NCBI RefSeq assembly: GCF_963676685.1
Contig: NC_092355.1
Span: forward strand, 69,447,006-69,511,005
Direction of reading: 5' to 3'
Length of the DNA: 64,000 bases
Source of the DNA: Mytilus edulis
Lineage: Eukaryota > Mollusca > Bivalvia > Mytilida > Mytilidae
The translations under genes and the position numbers were made by a program. The notes beneath the pieces are model-generated. The model worked only from the letters and a program-made list of their open reading frames with translations. It had not been told where the DNA came from and made no database searches. Below, piece after piece: positions 23,242-34,700 of this stretch (position 1 is its first letter; each line of letters starts with the position of its first letter).

Positions 23242-25067
23242 TAAAATTGAGAATGGAAATGGGGAATGTGTCAAAGAGACAACAACCCGACCAAATAAAA
23301 AACAACAGCAGAGGGTCACCAACAGGTCTTCAATGTAGCGAGAAATTCCCGCACCCGGAGGCGTCCTTCAGCTGGCCCCTGAACAAATATATACTAGTCC
23401 AGTGATAATGAACGCCATACTAATTTCCAAATTGTACACAAGAAACTAAAATTAAAATAATACAAGACTAACGAAGGCCAGAGGCTCGTGACTTGGGACA
23501 GGCGCAAAAATGCGGCGGGGTTAAACATGTTTGTGAGATCTCAACCCTCCCCCTATACCTCTAACCAATGTTGAAAAGTAAACGTATAACAATACGCACA
23601 TTAAAATTCAGTTCAAGAGAAATTCGAGTCTGATGTCAGAAGATGTAACCAAAGAAAATAAACAAAATGACAATAATACATAGATAACAACAGACTACTA
23701 GCAGTTAACTGACATGCCAGCTCCAGACTTCAATTAAACTGACTGAAAGATTATGATTTCATCATATGAACATCAGGCACAATCCTTCCCGTTAGGGGTT
23801 TAGTATCATACCATCATAACATATATGAGAAGAACATAACCCGTGTCATGCCAACAACTGTTTTTTAGAATAAATGTGTTTAGTTCCGATGCAAAGACCT
23901 TATCAGTGACTCAATATTAACGCCAAAATATGCAATCTTTAATGACTTGACAACAGTATCGTAATTATATCCCTTCTTAATAAGTCTATTCAAAGGTTTT
24001 GTAAGTTTCTGACGTGAATACTGACACCTTTGTGCTTTATAAAGAATATTTCCATAAAAAATTGGATGTGAAATACCTGAACGTATTAGAAGTCTGCATG
24101 TTGAACTATATTTACGAATGATGTCTTTATACTGATGATAAAATTTAGTAAATGTTTTGACTAGTTTGTGATATCGAAAACCCTGGTGTAATAATTTTTC
24201 AGTAATACATAAATTTCTCTCGTTAAAATCTAAAACATTGTTACATACACGAGCGAATCGTACAAGTTGAGATATATAAACACCGTAAGATGGTGACAAG
24301 GGAACGTCACCATCTAAAAACGGATAATTAACGATAGGAAATGAAAAATCATCCCTTTTATCATAAATTTTAGTATTCAGCTTTCCATTAGTGATATAGA
24401 TATCAAGATCGAGAAAAGGGCAGTGGTCATTGTTAGTATTAGCTTTATTTAAAGTTAGTTCAACAGGATAAATTTCATTAATATACATACTGAAGTCGTC
24501 ATTATTGAGAGCCAAAATATCATCCAAATATCTAAAAGTATTATTAAATTTGTTTATCAGATGTTGTTTCGATGGGTCTTTGCTTATTTTTGTCATAAAT
24601 TGTAAATCATAACAATACAAAAACAGGTCCGCAATAAGTGGTGCACAGTTAGTCCCCATTGGAATTCCGATAATCTGACGATATACGGAATCCCAAAAGC
24701 GAACAAAAATGTTATCTAGTAAAAATTCAAGGGCATATATAGTATCAAAGCATGTCCAATTAACATAGTTTTTTTGTTTATTGCTACTAAAAAATGACCT
24801 AAAAGAGTTTGAACATATATATTCACATTCTGATTTTTTGAATGCCCATTTAATTAGGTGTGTGAATTTTTTCTTAATGAGAATGTGAGGCAATGTGGTA
24901 TACAGGGTAGAAAAATCAAAACTTTGAACAGATTCAAAATCACCAATATAAGCATGCAATTTATCAAGTACTTCCAACGAGTTCTTGACACTCCAAAAGT
25001 AATTTATTCCTCTATTTTCGAAGAAAATAACATATTTTACTTTATAAGTAAATAAAAATGACAGACG
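23242..25067 (-). mobile_element. 5'-truncated Penelope-like retroelement with its 3' tail
   Basis: The element reads on the minus strand. An RT reading frame at 25067-23880 is followed by about 640 bases of untranslated tail ending at AAATTGAGAATGGAAATGGG (near 23245). The same tail without RT is found at 4905-5475, 12900-13022, 38345-38820, 47640-47812 and 52832-52997, and with part of the RT at 15763-16735. All end at the same 3' point, and their 5' ends vary. That pattern shows the tails are products of this element or a close relative. Confidence 0.75.
23880..25067 (-). CDS. Reverse transcriptase of a Penelope-like element (N-terminally truncated)
   Basis: RNA-directed DNA polymerase of a retroelement. 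The frame is open on the minus strand from a stop at 25068-25070 to the TAA at 23880-23882. No ATG begins the conserved part; TTG at 24975-24977 opens the strongest stretch. Motifs in order: FDFSTLYTTLPH (motif A, first catalytic Asp), IGIPMGTNCAPLIADLFLY (motif B region), FRYLDDILAL (YLDD catalytic motif), FLDLDIYI, KIYDKRDDF, SYGVYISQLVRFARVC and LLHQGFRYHKL. This family is common in bivalve, lancelet and cnidarian genomes and, to my recognition, falls with Penelope-like RTs. No GIY-YIG endonuclease is seen after it; the frame ends LIRSLHRN, possibly at a frameshift. Catalytic motifs are intact, but the missing N-terminus makes it dead in this copy. Confidence 0.75.
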   Translation of the reverse strand, partial: RLSFLFTYKVKYVIFFENRGINYFWSVKNSLEVLDKLHAYIGDFESVQSFDFSTLYTTLPHILIKKKFTHLIKWAFKKSECEYICSNSFRSFFSSNKQKNYVNWTCFDTIYALEFLLDNIFVRFWDSVYRQIIGIPMGTNCAPLIADLFLYCYDLQFMTKISKDPSKQHLINKFNNTFRYLDDILALNNDDFSMYINEIYPVELTLNKANTNNDHCPFLDLDIYITNGKLNTKIYDKRDDFSFPIVNYPFLDGDVPLSPSYGVYISQLVRFARVCNNVLDFNERNLCITEKLLHQGFRYHKLVKTFTKFYHQYKDIIRKYSSTCRLLIRSGISHPIFYGNILYKAQRCQYSRQKLTKPLNRLIKKGYNYDTVVKSLKIAYFGVNIESLIRSLHRN

Positions 25068-25689
25068 TCACCTAGTTTACACATCCAAGATAATAAATAG
25101 AAGTAATTAAATTCAGTTTATAAGAATGGAAAATAAAATAATAAGAATTGAATGTCGGCTATTCATGCATCTATATAGAGAAATGTTTTGAAAATCATTT
25201 GTGCATTGTGCTTTGTGATATATATATAGTTTTGTTAGTACATTCATGCATGTAGTGTTTCTATTCATACTACTTCAAATTCCGGATTCATACAGTACCC
25301 ATCATATGGAAAATGAGATGTGCTTTGTCGATTGGTTAACACCAAAAAGCGTTAAAAATTCAGAATTTGACTGTTTTTTAACAGGTCGTTTTAAAATGAA
25401 AACGCAGAACCCAATAATGCTACTGTTATCGCCTTTGCAAATAACAACTTCCATTTAATCTTTTACGGCTTTCAAAGATAAATTCTATCAAATAGAAAAC
25501 TAATTTAAAATGCCAGGCATATCAATTGATATGCCAAACGTAGGTTTCTTCTTCATCTGTTGTGACAAATTCAAAACAGCTCAGACGACCTTTTCAAATA
25601 CGAAGTCGTAGAGTATTTGTACTGCTACAATAAATCGTAAACTATTTTTGTTTAGTAGTTGCAACTTTTTCAAGTGAGAAGAAAAAATA

Positions 25690-25920
25690 AATATTGGTTA
25701 GGGTTCAACGCAACTTTGTGTACAATTGTGCTAAACTATGGCGGGCAGTTTTAATTGGTGGAAAAAAATGGAGTCACGGACAGAATCATGGACCATCCTA
25801 TTCAATTTAGAGTCGAGCGCACATGCGGGAATCGAATACACAACCCAGTGTTAACAGGCTAGTGATACAGTGGTTGGACTACTCAGACGACTCAGCGACC
25901 TAGATCCCGATACAGATAAC
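25690..25920 (-). mobile_element. tRNA-derived SINE-like unit
   Basis: On the minus strand from about 25915, the sequence GGTCGCTGAGTCGTCTGAG resembles a pol III box A region. TGTGTATTCGATTCCCGC about 60 bases on resembles box B (GTTCGANTCC type). Between them lies a tRNA-like CCAACCACTGTATCACTAGC stretch. The unit continues into a unique-looking body (GTCCATGATTCTGTCCGTGA). A cloverleaf with intact arms does not form, so it is a tRNA-derived repeat and not a tRNA gene. The 3' boundary is a guess. Confidence 0.55.
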
Positions 25921-26085
25921 CCAATATATGGTTAAATTTCAAATTTTCAGTTCCATATAAGTATTTATTGCAGTCTTCCTTTAACAAGAAATATTCAAGT
26001 TAGCTATTGCATCAATGGTACCAAATGGTTTAGCTAGTGTTACTGGAAAGTTTTTCGGATACTTCATTATTTGAATTACCACTAT

Positions 26086-26137
26086 ATAGTTATCAAAGAT
26101 ACCAGGATTATAATTTAGTACGCCAGACGTGAATACA
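26086..26137 (+). repeat. Truncated copy of the dispersed repeat
   Basis: TAGTTATCAAAGATACCAGG, then ATTATAATTTAGTACGCCAG and ACG. It ends abruptly inside the AGACGCGCGTTTCGTC core. Confidence 0.75.
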
Positions 26138-26249
26138 AAACGTATATGTTAAACTTATTGTAATCACAATACCACTCTCATTACCGAGAGCACTAATGAA
26201 CCGGATTTTTACTTGCACGAGCTACTTGATGGGTGTCACAGTTGGAAAA

Positions 26250-26425
26250 GGAGTTGCTAACCCTTCCTGAGTTCATGAGTTCACTCCTGTGTTTGGTGGG
26301 ATGCGTATTATATAGTCTTTAATTTTCTATGTAATTTTTCTCTTGTTGTCGTTTTTGTATTTGGCCATGATGTTGTGTATTTGTTGATATATTTTGCCCC
26401 TTTCTAATGTTATTGTTAAGGAATA
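26250..26425 (+). mobile_element. Family II retroelement tail, plus orientation
   Basis: GCTAACCCTTCCTGAGTTCA, a GTTTGGTGGGATGCGTATTA segment, TAGTCTTTAATTTTCTATG and a TTGTCGTTTTTGTATTTGGC segment. Same series as 8430-8640. Confidence 0.55.
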
Positions 26426-26583
26426 CACATAAAAAATCCCCCAAAAATCTAAAGAAGAGTACAGCATATCACACCATCAACCTACAACAATATCAACTTA
26501 TGTTTATTTAGTTCCGAAAGTGCATTTATATTGACAATTGACATATGATAAATCTATCAATTATTTACTTTTGACGAGGTCAC

Positions 26584-26674
26584 TACATTATATATGGACC
26601 TGTTCAGATTACTGATATTGACCGAGGACGAAGTCCGAGTCTCAATATAATTTAACAGGTCCGTATATAATGTA
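26584..26674. mobile_element. Fold-back repeat (hairpin-forming)
   Basis: The 21 bases at 26584-26604 (ending ATATATGGACCTGTT) pair with 26654-26674 (beginning AACAGGTCCGTATAT) with one mismatch. An inner ATATTGA/TCAATAT pair and a GGACGAAGTCC core extend the stem. Probably a short MITE; it could also be transcribed as a hairpin. Confidence 0.55.
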
Positions 26675-27239
26675 TTGACTGAGTGAAAGTCCTTAATTTA
26701 GATTTTACATATGTAAATAATGCATTAGGAAAATGAACTTCAATGATCTTTCTTTGTATATCTAAATTGTATTTTGCAAGATTTTAACATGCTATTGCAA
26801 ATAACAAAAAATAAGGTGAAATTGTTTTATTGTAACTAAAACACAACATTTGTTTTTGTTTAGAACTAATAAGAATTCAAATTATATAATTTTCGTCTGC
26901 TGCGGTGCTTCTCTCTTGGTTGCTATGTGTGACTGACGTCATGACGTTTAGTAATTTTGGACAGGAACGTCTTAAATCTGGATCTAAATTTAGCAAGATT
27001 TTTTACATTGATCGTTAAAATACATATAAATAGAAAAATAGCGTCAATATACATAAAAATAGATTCGAGGCCTCAGATACATGAAGTAACGTTTCAAACA
27101 CGTGATCTATAATAACCAATGAAAAAAGTAGAATGCTAAACTATATGTAATATTTCAACTTTTAAATATTGTGATTACTTAGTGGTTTATCATTTTAAAA
27201 AGCCACTGCAATTGTATTACTAAAATAAAGTATCGGATT

Positions 27240-27480
27240 CCAAAAGTGGTAAATAAGATGGGGAAGAAGTCGAAAGCGAAATTGAAAGAAGGAAGGAAAA
27301 TGGTAATTATACGATATTTTGATATAGAAAATTCAAGGTTACGAAAGATCAATCAGCAGAAGTAAAAACCCACGCAAACTTTTAAAATAAAAATACTTCC
27401 CTATATTAAAACTTTGTACATAGGAAAAAGTTAACGTCACAACGGAAAGAAACAACATCCGTCTGCTTTATCATGTATTT
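27240..27480 (+). repeat. Diverged relative of the left end of the segmental duplication
   Basis: Includes GGGAAGAAGTCGAAAGCG, an AATACTTCCCTATATTAAAA segment and CTTTGTACATAGGAAAAAGT, matching in order 13640-13680 and 31865-31910. About 3 kb of AT-rich DNA around it shows no gene. Confidence 0.45.
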
Positions 27481-28689
27481 GAAGTTTAGAACTTCATGTA
27501 TATTTATATGTCCAATGAAAAAAGGCAAAAGAAGCAATTCAAAAAGATCGTCAGAATAGTAAAAAAAGGCATTACGTGGTTCTGTACTTTTTTCTTCAAA
27601 GAATTCGCTTAGATTATAAATTTAGTCATGTAAAGCCCCAAAAAAATAAGCCAACAATTTTTTACAAGCGTGAGGAGCGTCTTTATTGATTTACATTCAC
27701 CAGGAACACACAAAACTTAAAACCAAATATTTGAAAACATTCTGCGCAACGGATCCAATTGAGTCATTAATCTATTTTTTAAAAAACGTAATGATTATAA
27801 TATTATAGTGGCAGTCAAATGTCCAATACTACATTGAACATATTTATCTAAAAATTATTTTTTTTTAGATTGACCGTTGGTTTTTCTGTCAATTTTGGCC
27901 CTTTATAGTTTGCTGTTCGTACTTTCACATATAATTGTTTACTTTTTACTCATTGTGACAAGGACGGATTGGAGCTGTCTCATTGGCACTGATACCACAT
28001 ACATGTATTCTTATTCTTATTTCTATTTGAATTATATTTGCAACATATAGACTTTGATAGTGGAATAACTGTATAAACATATTGCACAGTTTCAGCACCT
28101 AGTTTTCACAAACAATGTCTGCCTGCAAGTGGTTTGATAATTCCATTGAGATTCAATAGATTGAATACTCCAGTTCTGTTGTCTTGACATGAAATATGTT
28201 TACCGCTTAAAAGAAATTGTCTATGCGAAAAGTGAATGTTTATGAGGTTATTAAATATAAGTTTCACCAGTAGTAGCTCATGCGGTAGATATGTTGGCTT
28301 AGTGATTAGTATGATTGTTCAAGCTCTTCCACATTTCTCTCAGCTGGTTCCCGGAACAACCACTGAAGATGCATAATAAGTCGAAACCCGTATCTTTCGA
28401 ATAAAGCCACGACAACCCTGTATTAAAGTTAAAAATCGTTACTGTTTTATCTTACCATTGCAACTAGAGCAACTGAGAATGCTTTGTTTCTATTGATATG
28501 GTATCTATAGATCAATTTTCATACAACAGTGTTTGCATTTTATGTCCAGAGCACATCAAGTTTTTGAAAGTACTTATAGTTCGCGTTTACTCAAAGTTAA
28601 GATTGACATTTTATCATCAGTTTCTTCATATTGATGCGATAAAATTATTTTTTATATACTTCTGGTTGAAATAAAGCTACTTCCGGTGA

Positions 28690-29770
28690 AGTAAATGTCA
28701 CTTCCGGTCTCATATGATAGTTTCTATCTCACTGATTCCAAAAATATATAGTTTCTATATACTTTTGTCTGTAAACTCGGAGATAATTGACACTTGCAGT
28801 TTATCGAAAGTCATTTCTAGTCTTTAATGTTAAGTTTATGTGCAAAATTACAAAATATATGGTTTCCGAGTACTTTTCCATGAAGAAAGTGCAAAAATGT
28901 CTACTTCCAGTTTTCTTAAGGGGTACTTCCGGTTGTCATTTTTCTAGGTCATATGTCACCCAACCTTTTGTAAAAGGTCATATGGCTTTATAATGAATCA
29001 AGTTGAAGGAATAATCAATTAACTTTATGTTTAAACATTTCAAGGAAATTCACTCTTATCAGATGACATTAGATTGTTTCAAACCAATTGTATTATATCT
29101 TCCTTGCAATGAAGCAAAAATTTTGCACTTGATCTTTTGTTAATAGGTTTATAAGTGTCAGAAAAAATCTAAAAGCAGGGAAATATCCAAATTAAAAACT
29201 TGACCTTAACCTTTGACCTTGACCTTATTTTTTTAAGATAGGACCTGAGGGCCTCAAGTAAAACATTCAAGGTTTATTAGTTAAAAAAAACGACAAATTT
29301 ATTTGGTTTAGGTAAATAACTCCTATAAAATTTCATCGAGTCACTACGATCAAAATTAGCCACACAAAAAATTCTGAAGATGTATCAAACAATTTAAAAA
29401 AAAGAATTTTGTCGATATCTGTTTTTGTTACGAAGAAGATGCACACATTGGATAAACAGTGAATAGTGAAATAACTCTTACAAAGAAAATTGTTCGTCTT
29501 AGCAGTGTAAAATTTAAAAGCGCATAAACTATATGATACAAGATAAGAAATATCTCAGCGATATATTGCCAAACAAATTTTTTTCAAAGAACAAAATTTG
29601 GCGGAAAAAAATAAGAAGAAGAAAACAGTACGTCTTTCCACAGAAAAGTGGAAAGACCTAATAATAATCAGAACAAATGCAAAAGGTAATTCCATAGAAA
29701 AGTGGAAAGACCTAATAATTAAACAAATACAATAGGTCTTTTCACAGAAAATTGGAAAGACCTAATAAGC
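28690..29770 (-). mobile_element. AGGTCA-bearing non-autonomous element, copy 1 (inverted)
   Basis: Reverse-complement relative of the tandem pair at 38866-41180. Shared landmarks: CTGATTCCAAAAATATATAG (near 28733), CTTCCGGT motifs, TGACCTTAACCTTTGACCTT (29204-29223) continuing GACCTTA, and the terminal palindrome CTTTCCACAGAAAAGTGGAAAG (two arms GTGGAAAG/CTTTCCAC) near 29633. The palindromic end is present three times, at about 29632, 29690 and 29727, each followed by ACCTAATAA. The three copies look like local slippage or end duplication. More diverged than the other two copies. Confidence 0.7.
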
Positions 29771-29854
29771 CTGCAATAAAAATGAAACTCATGCTTTGCT
29801 GATGTTTATAACGGTACAATAGTTATTTTAATAACCTGCAGAAATTTCTAGAAT

Positions 29855-30590
29855 TCTGTTTTGAAATAGTTTTGCAGATCTATACTTCTACAATGACGAG
29901 GTCCAATTTATCCATTTTAAAGAAAAGAACGTCATCAATATGTCTAAATATAAACTTTTGTGGAGAGTTGTCTCATTTACAATTATACTAAATCTACTTT
30001 TTAAGCCATTTCAGTTTATGCCATCACTTGGCGTCCGTCTTTGTCCGTTGTCTGTCTTCATCGTCGTCTGTTGTCGTCGTCGTAAACTATCTAAAAAATC
30101 TACTCCTATGAAACTCCTGGACCAAATACCTTCAAACTTTAACTTAATGTTTCTTAGGGTATCCAAAGTTTTGATCCATCGACAAACATGGCCGTCATGG
30201 CTAAAAATAGAACATAGGAGTCAAATGGTGTTTTTGGCATATATCTCAAAAAGTAAAGCTTATACAGCAAATCTGATATGGGGTAAAAATTGTTCGATTG
30301 GTCAACATCTATCCACCCCGAAATTTTCAGACGAATTAAACAACCCATTGTAAGGTTTACAATTTGTTCATCAAGTTTGCTAACATTTTAAAATCTTCTT
30401 CTCTGAAAAACACCTCTTGAGAGCCTTTTTTATATATAAAATGATCTGACGTCTTATATCTTTTTTTAATAGTGTCTGAAGTAATTCCGGCTCATATGAA
30501 AATAAGAAAAGGTCGTCAAGGGTATGAATACATTTCGTTCCCATGGCATGGGAAATCCAATAATTGTTGAAAATGTGTCCCATCAAATTC
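29855..30590 (-). pseudogene. Decayed RT fragment split by a ~400 bp insertion
   Basis: Read on the minus strand, 30586-30380 encodes a motif-B-like segment (AMGTKC, then LDDLFLFSYEPELLQTLL). The next RT segment, FRHIDDVLFFKMDKLDL with an IDD catalytic motif, follows only at about 29960-29875. The DNA between (29962-30360) is a foreign repeat containing GTCCGTTGTCTGTCTTC and a run of GTCGT triplets. Frame shifts are present, and no functional enzyme is possible. Confidence 0.7.
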
Positions 30591-30669
30591 CAAAACTCCA
30601 GCCATCTGAATACTTATTCCTCTGTGTAGCATGTTTTTTTTTCCTTTTTTTTCACTTTGTACGACTTTG

Positions 30670-30692
30670 CCCCCCCCCCCCCCCCCCCCCCC
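30670..30692 (+). repeat. Homopolymer of 23 C
   Basis: An uninterrupted run of C following ACGACTTTG. Length is likely unreliable in an assembly. Confidence 0.9.
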
Positions 30693-30974
30693 GCAGAGCT
30701 ATATAGAAAAGAACAGTACATTAACGGGTGTTACACGGACTCTTTTAGACGATACCCGGACTCTTTTTAGTTGTTACTAGTACATTTTTTTGTGAATAGA
30801 ATCACTCGTGCATGATCAGTGAGTTCATGGGCACAATAAATAGGTTAGTGAAATTGGATACAATAGATCAAATTGATTTCACGCTTGGTATTTCATAATC
30901 AAATGCTCGGTTTAAATGGACGGTTATCTTCCAATTCGTAGCAACCGCATAAAAATATAGAATACACAACATAT

Positions 30975-31390
30975 ATATAAGAAGATGTAGTATGAGTGCC
31001 AATGCGACAACTATTTACCAAGAGGTCAAATGAAGTTGATGTAAAAAAAAATACAAGTTAGCTATTGCATCACATCTAAGTAGTTTAAAGGAAATCATAC
31101 TTTTAAAATTTTGCGGAAACCACTATCATCTGATTGACCGTTATTGAATATAACTGTTACATATGATTTCAGTGACCACTATGCCTTCCTATTTCCCTCT
31201 ATTAGTACATTACCGAAAGCCACTTTTGACAGTAGATAATTTGCTTTTACAAACCGACGGGTGCCACATCTCTGGAGTACTTGAGTTCAATCCCAAATTT
31301 AATGTAATTCGTGCTGCTTATTCTATTTTGCGCAGTTCAATATTTCGTTTAAAGGTTTGTCCTTTTGTCGTTTTTGTTATGTAGCCATAA
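30975..31390. repeat. Mixed dispersed repeats
   Basis: Position 30978 onward carries an AAGAAGATGTAGTATGAGTG copy of the TGCCAATGCGACAACT family. Positions 31245-31390 resemble the family II tail (CGACGGGTGCCACATCTCTG, then GGAGTACTTGAGTTC). No gene seen. Confidence 0.45.
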
Positions 31391-31744
31391 GCGTGTATAT
31401 TTTATTGATTATATATCTTATGTATATATATCCCTTTTTTGTAAAATAAATAAAACGATAGCACATAAAAACGATTATTGCGCAGTACAGCTTACCACTT
31501 TAGTAATCAAAATTCCCACCGCCACCAAAAAAAAAAGAGGACAAAAACAAAATATAAAAAAAAAAAAACTTTTAGAAAATTTTCATACTAACATTTTGCA
31601 TATATGAGTTTTAAATATTATAATATATAACTTTTTTTTCACTTTCAGCACCAATTGCAAACGTTTGTTGACCCAAATTCAGTTAGAAATTAAAAAGGGG
31701 AAGTTATGTTGAGAATACAATTTACGGGAGAAGAAAGGGAAGTA

Positions 31745-34700
31745 AATTGGCAAAAATATCAAACATGGTGAAGTAGAAAAGTTACAAGGTCATAAACCCT
31801 CTACGAAAGTGCAGTTAATCACAAGGAAGAAAACACCTACGTGTTTTCAGTTTCCTGTAGATAAAAACTTCCCTTACCTAAATTTCTGTGCTAAAGGAGA
31901 AGTTTCTATTTCGACGAAATTTAAAAATCTGTTTGTTTGTCAAATATATGTTTACAGCGTCATGATCGCTTATACATATTATGTTCGCCATGCGAAGTAC
32001 ATTGGAAACAAAAATAAAGAAAAAACTCAAGATGCGAAAGAACAAAGCAACACAATCTTAAAAACATATGGATTATAGCTTTCTCTTGACCTTTCCTGTT
32101 AACATATCTCGTGGCTGAATTTCAATGCCCTATTATTCTAATTTTATATCAAATATAGAAAGTTGATCATGACAAGTTATGTATTTTATTGAGAATATTA
32201 CTTAACAATTCAATATCATAATCGTTTTCTTTATGTATAATATTTAAGCTTATTTATTCATGACATACACAATATCATTATTTCATTAAAAATATAAATG
32301 AACAAAATAAAATTTTGTAAATATTTGTTTTTTTTTGTAAAATGAACATAATAATCTTAAAAGCATATATACAAATAAGTAATATGAGCAGTTAATTATC
32401 ATAAATATATAATATTTTAGCTGTTTCAACGTACAATATAAAGACTTGCAAATTTATGGGTTATACAGCACCGAAAAGTAAAAGGTTTTTCCCGGCTTCT
32501 ATGGTCTAGTTTAGTCAATGCCTGGCTATAAATACTGTTTCCCGCGGCAACATTAATGACACTGTATAGTGATATCATCTAGTTTTCAATCCACTAGACT
32601 GAGAAACACGATACAAAATGGAGTAGCTTGAGATTGAATATAATCACACAGAAAGACAAGGGCAACATTTAAGAATTGCTATTCGTATATATGTTGTGTA
32701 CAAATTGTAATGTTGTACAAATTATAATTTGTACAGATATTTTGTACAAGTTAACAGGGTTTTATGAACTGCTTGACACAAACGGATGATGCAAGCACAC
32801 AGTCTTTTGTTTCACGTATTTCTGTCATGCTCCATGACTACAAGATACAGTTTAATACTTAACATTGATACATAAAACATTATAAGAACACAATGTTTTT
32901 TTATGGACATGATTTTGGTATAAGGAGAAAAAAATCCCTAATCAAATGGCAAAATCAAAATCTCTAACACATCAAACGAATGGATAAGTAAGTAGAGATT
33001 TTATTCTGTCTATGAGTCTATTGGGGAGCCACTGTCTCTTTTAATGGCATACGGGAAAATACAAAAAAGTATAATATAAAGGATATATCTAAAATTTTTG
33101 TGTCGACCAAAGTAAAGGAAAATGCATCACAGAAAGAGAACATGGTGACAAAAAGTGTATGAAACAGTTTCAAATTTGCCAAGAAGTATATATTATATTT
33201 ATTAAAATATTATCTACCTTGTCAATGTCAACTATGACTCAAGAACATACATAGACATCATCTACATATATGCCGTGTTCTTTTTCATACTGGTATAACC
33301 ATTTGTAAAGAGAATATATCAAGGTGGGCCGTTATGATCAGAAGGCTACATATCTTTAAGCCGAAATACGGCTTCTTTTTTTTTGGAGTAACTGATGGAT
33401 AGTCTTATAAATACGAATAAGAAAGAGGTGCAGTCATACTCATAGGTCGAACATAAACTGATAACACCATGACTATAAATGAAAAATACAAACAAACAAA
33501 CAGTAGTACATACGACACAACATAGAAAACTAAATACTAAGCAACATGAACTCCACCAAAAACTATGGGGGTCTCAGGTACTTCGGAAGGGTAAGCAGAT
33601 TCAGCTGCACATGTGCAACCACCGTGTTGCTCATGTTATTACAAACCCGGTAAATAGTCTAATTCGGTAGTTCACATTCATGAAAAGGGAAGGGGATTGT
33701 AGTTACGACATAAGGAACAGATCCAATATCATATGTGAAACGGAAATTCCACAACGGTCAACCAACTCGTGATAGCGTCCGTAAAAATTACGAAGGGATG
33801 ATTTCAACTTCACCATTTTGAACTCTTGGTTTGATAGCTTCCCTGTGAGCAGCAACTCTTTATCAAGGAAATCATGATAGGAAAATGCAAGCCTGGGAAT
33901 ATCGTATCAATTGCAAGATATATACGCATGTTTGAGCTGATTTCCTGTTGCTACATAAAAATGGAAAGTTCACAATTTGGAAACTGAAATCATCTCTTTT
34001 AATTTTTGTTGTAAAGTATTGTTTTAAACCGATCCTCATTGTCAATTTCTAGACTTAAATCAAGATATGATGCAGACCTTACTGTATCTGTCGTATCCTT
34101 TATCTCTAATTCGATGGGATAGATGCATTCAACATAGTCACCAAGTTTTTAATTATTTAATGAGAGAACATCATCTATATAGCGGAAAGTAAAGTTAAAG
34201 GATATAATCTTTTTCCTAAGAAGTTGCTGTATGAAGTCATAATAATAATAATAAAACAAGTCGGCAAGAAGAGGAACACAATTGGTTCCCATTGGAATGC
34301 TGACGGTCTGTTGAAAAACGAAACAAATATGTTGTCAATCAAGAAATCAAGCATCGTGATAATGTCAGTTTCAGAGATATTTCGTTTGAAAAAGAGTGAT
34401 CCTTTACAAAGTAGGATTTATCACTAACTGAGACAAGATGCTTGTATCTAGGTTGACCATTCTTTTTCATGATACAAAGCAATACCAACACTTTCAATTT
34501 GTCTTTTAGTTTGGAATTGGGAATACTGGTGTAAAGTGTAGAAAAGTCAAATGTTTTAATACTATTGCAGATGAAAAAAATCTTAGATTGGGCGTACTCT
34601 AAAGGATCTTTGGATTTTTTTTATCGAAATCTAATTCATAACATCTCTTGAATAGGCAGTCTCAAAATAACCTTGAAGCCTGGCTTTGATTACTGATAAA

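Noticed and set aside
23880..25067. LTR retrotransposon or retrovirus-like element
   Set aside because: No LTRs, gag, protease or integrase. The RT motifs (FSTLYTTLPH, IPMGTNCAP, YLDD) and 5'-truncated solo tails fit a target-primed element.
25800..25915. A true tRNA gene
   Set aside because: Box-like words are present but acceptor and anticodon stems do not pair, and a non-tRNA body follows.
29940..30353. 137-codon open frame
   Set aside because: Spans the junction of a decayed RT remnant and an inserted repeat; its parts are antisense or repeat-derived.
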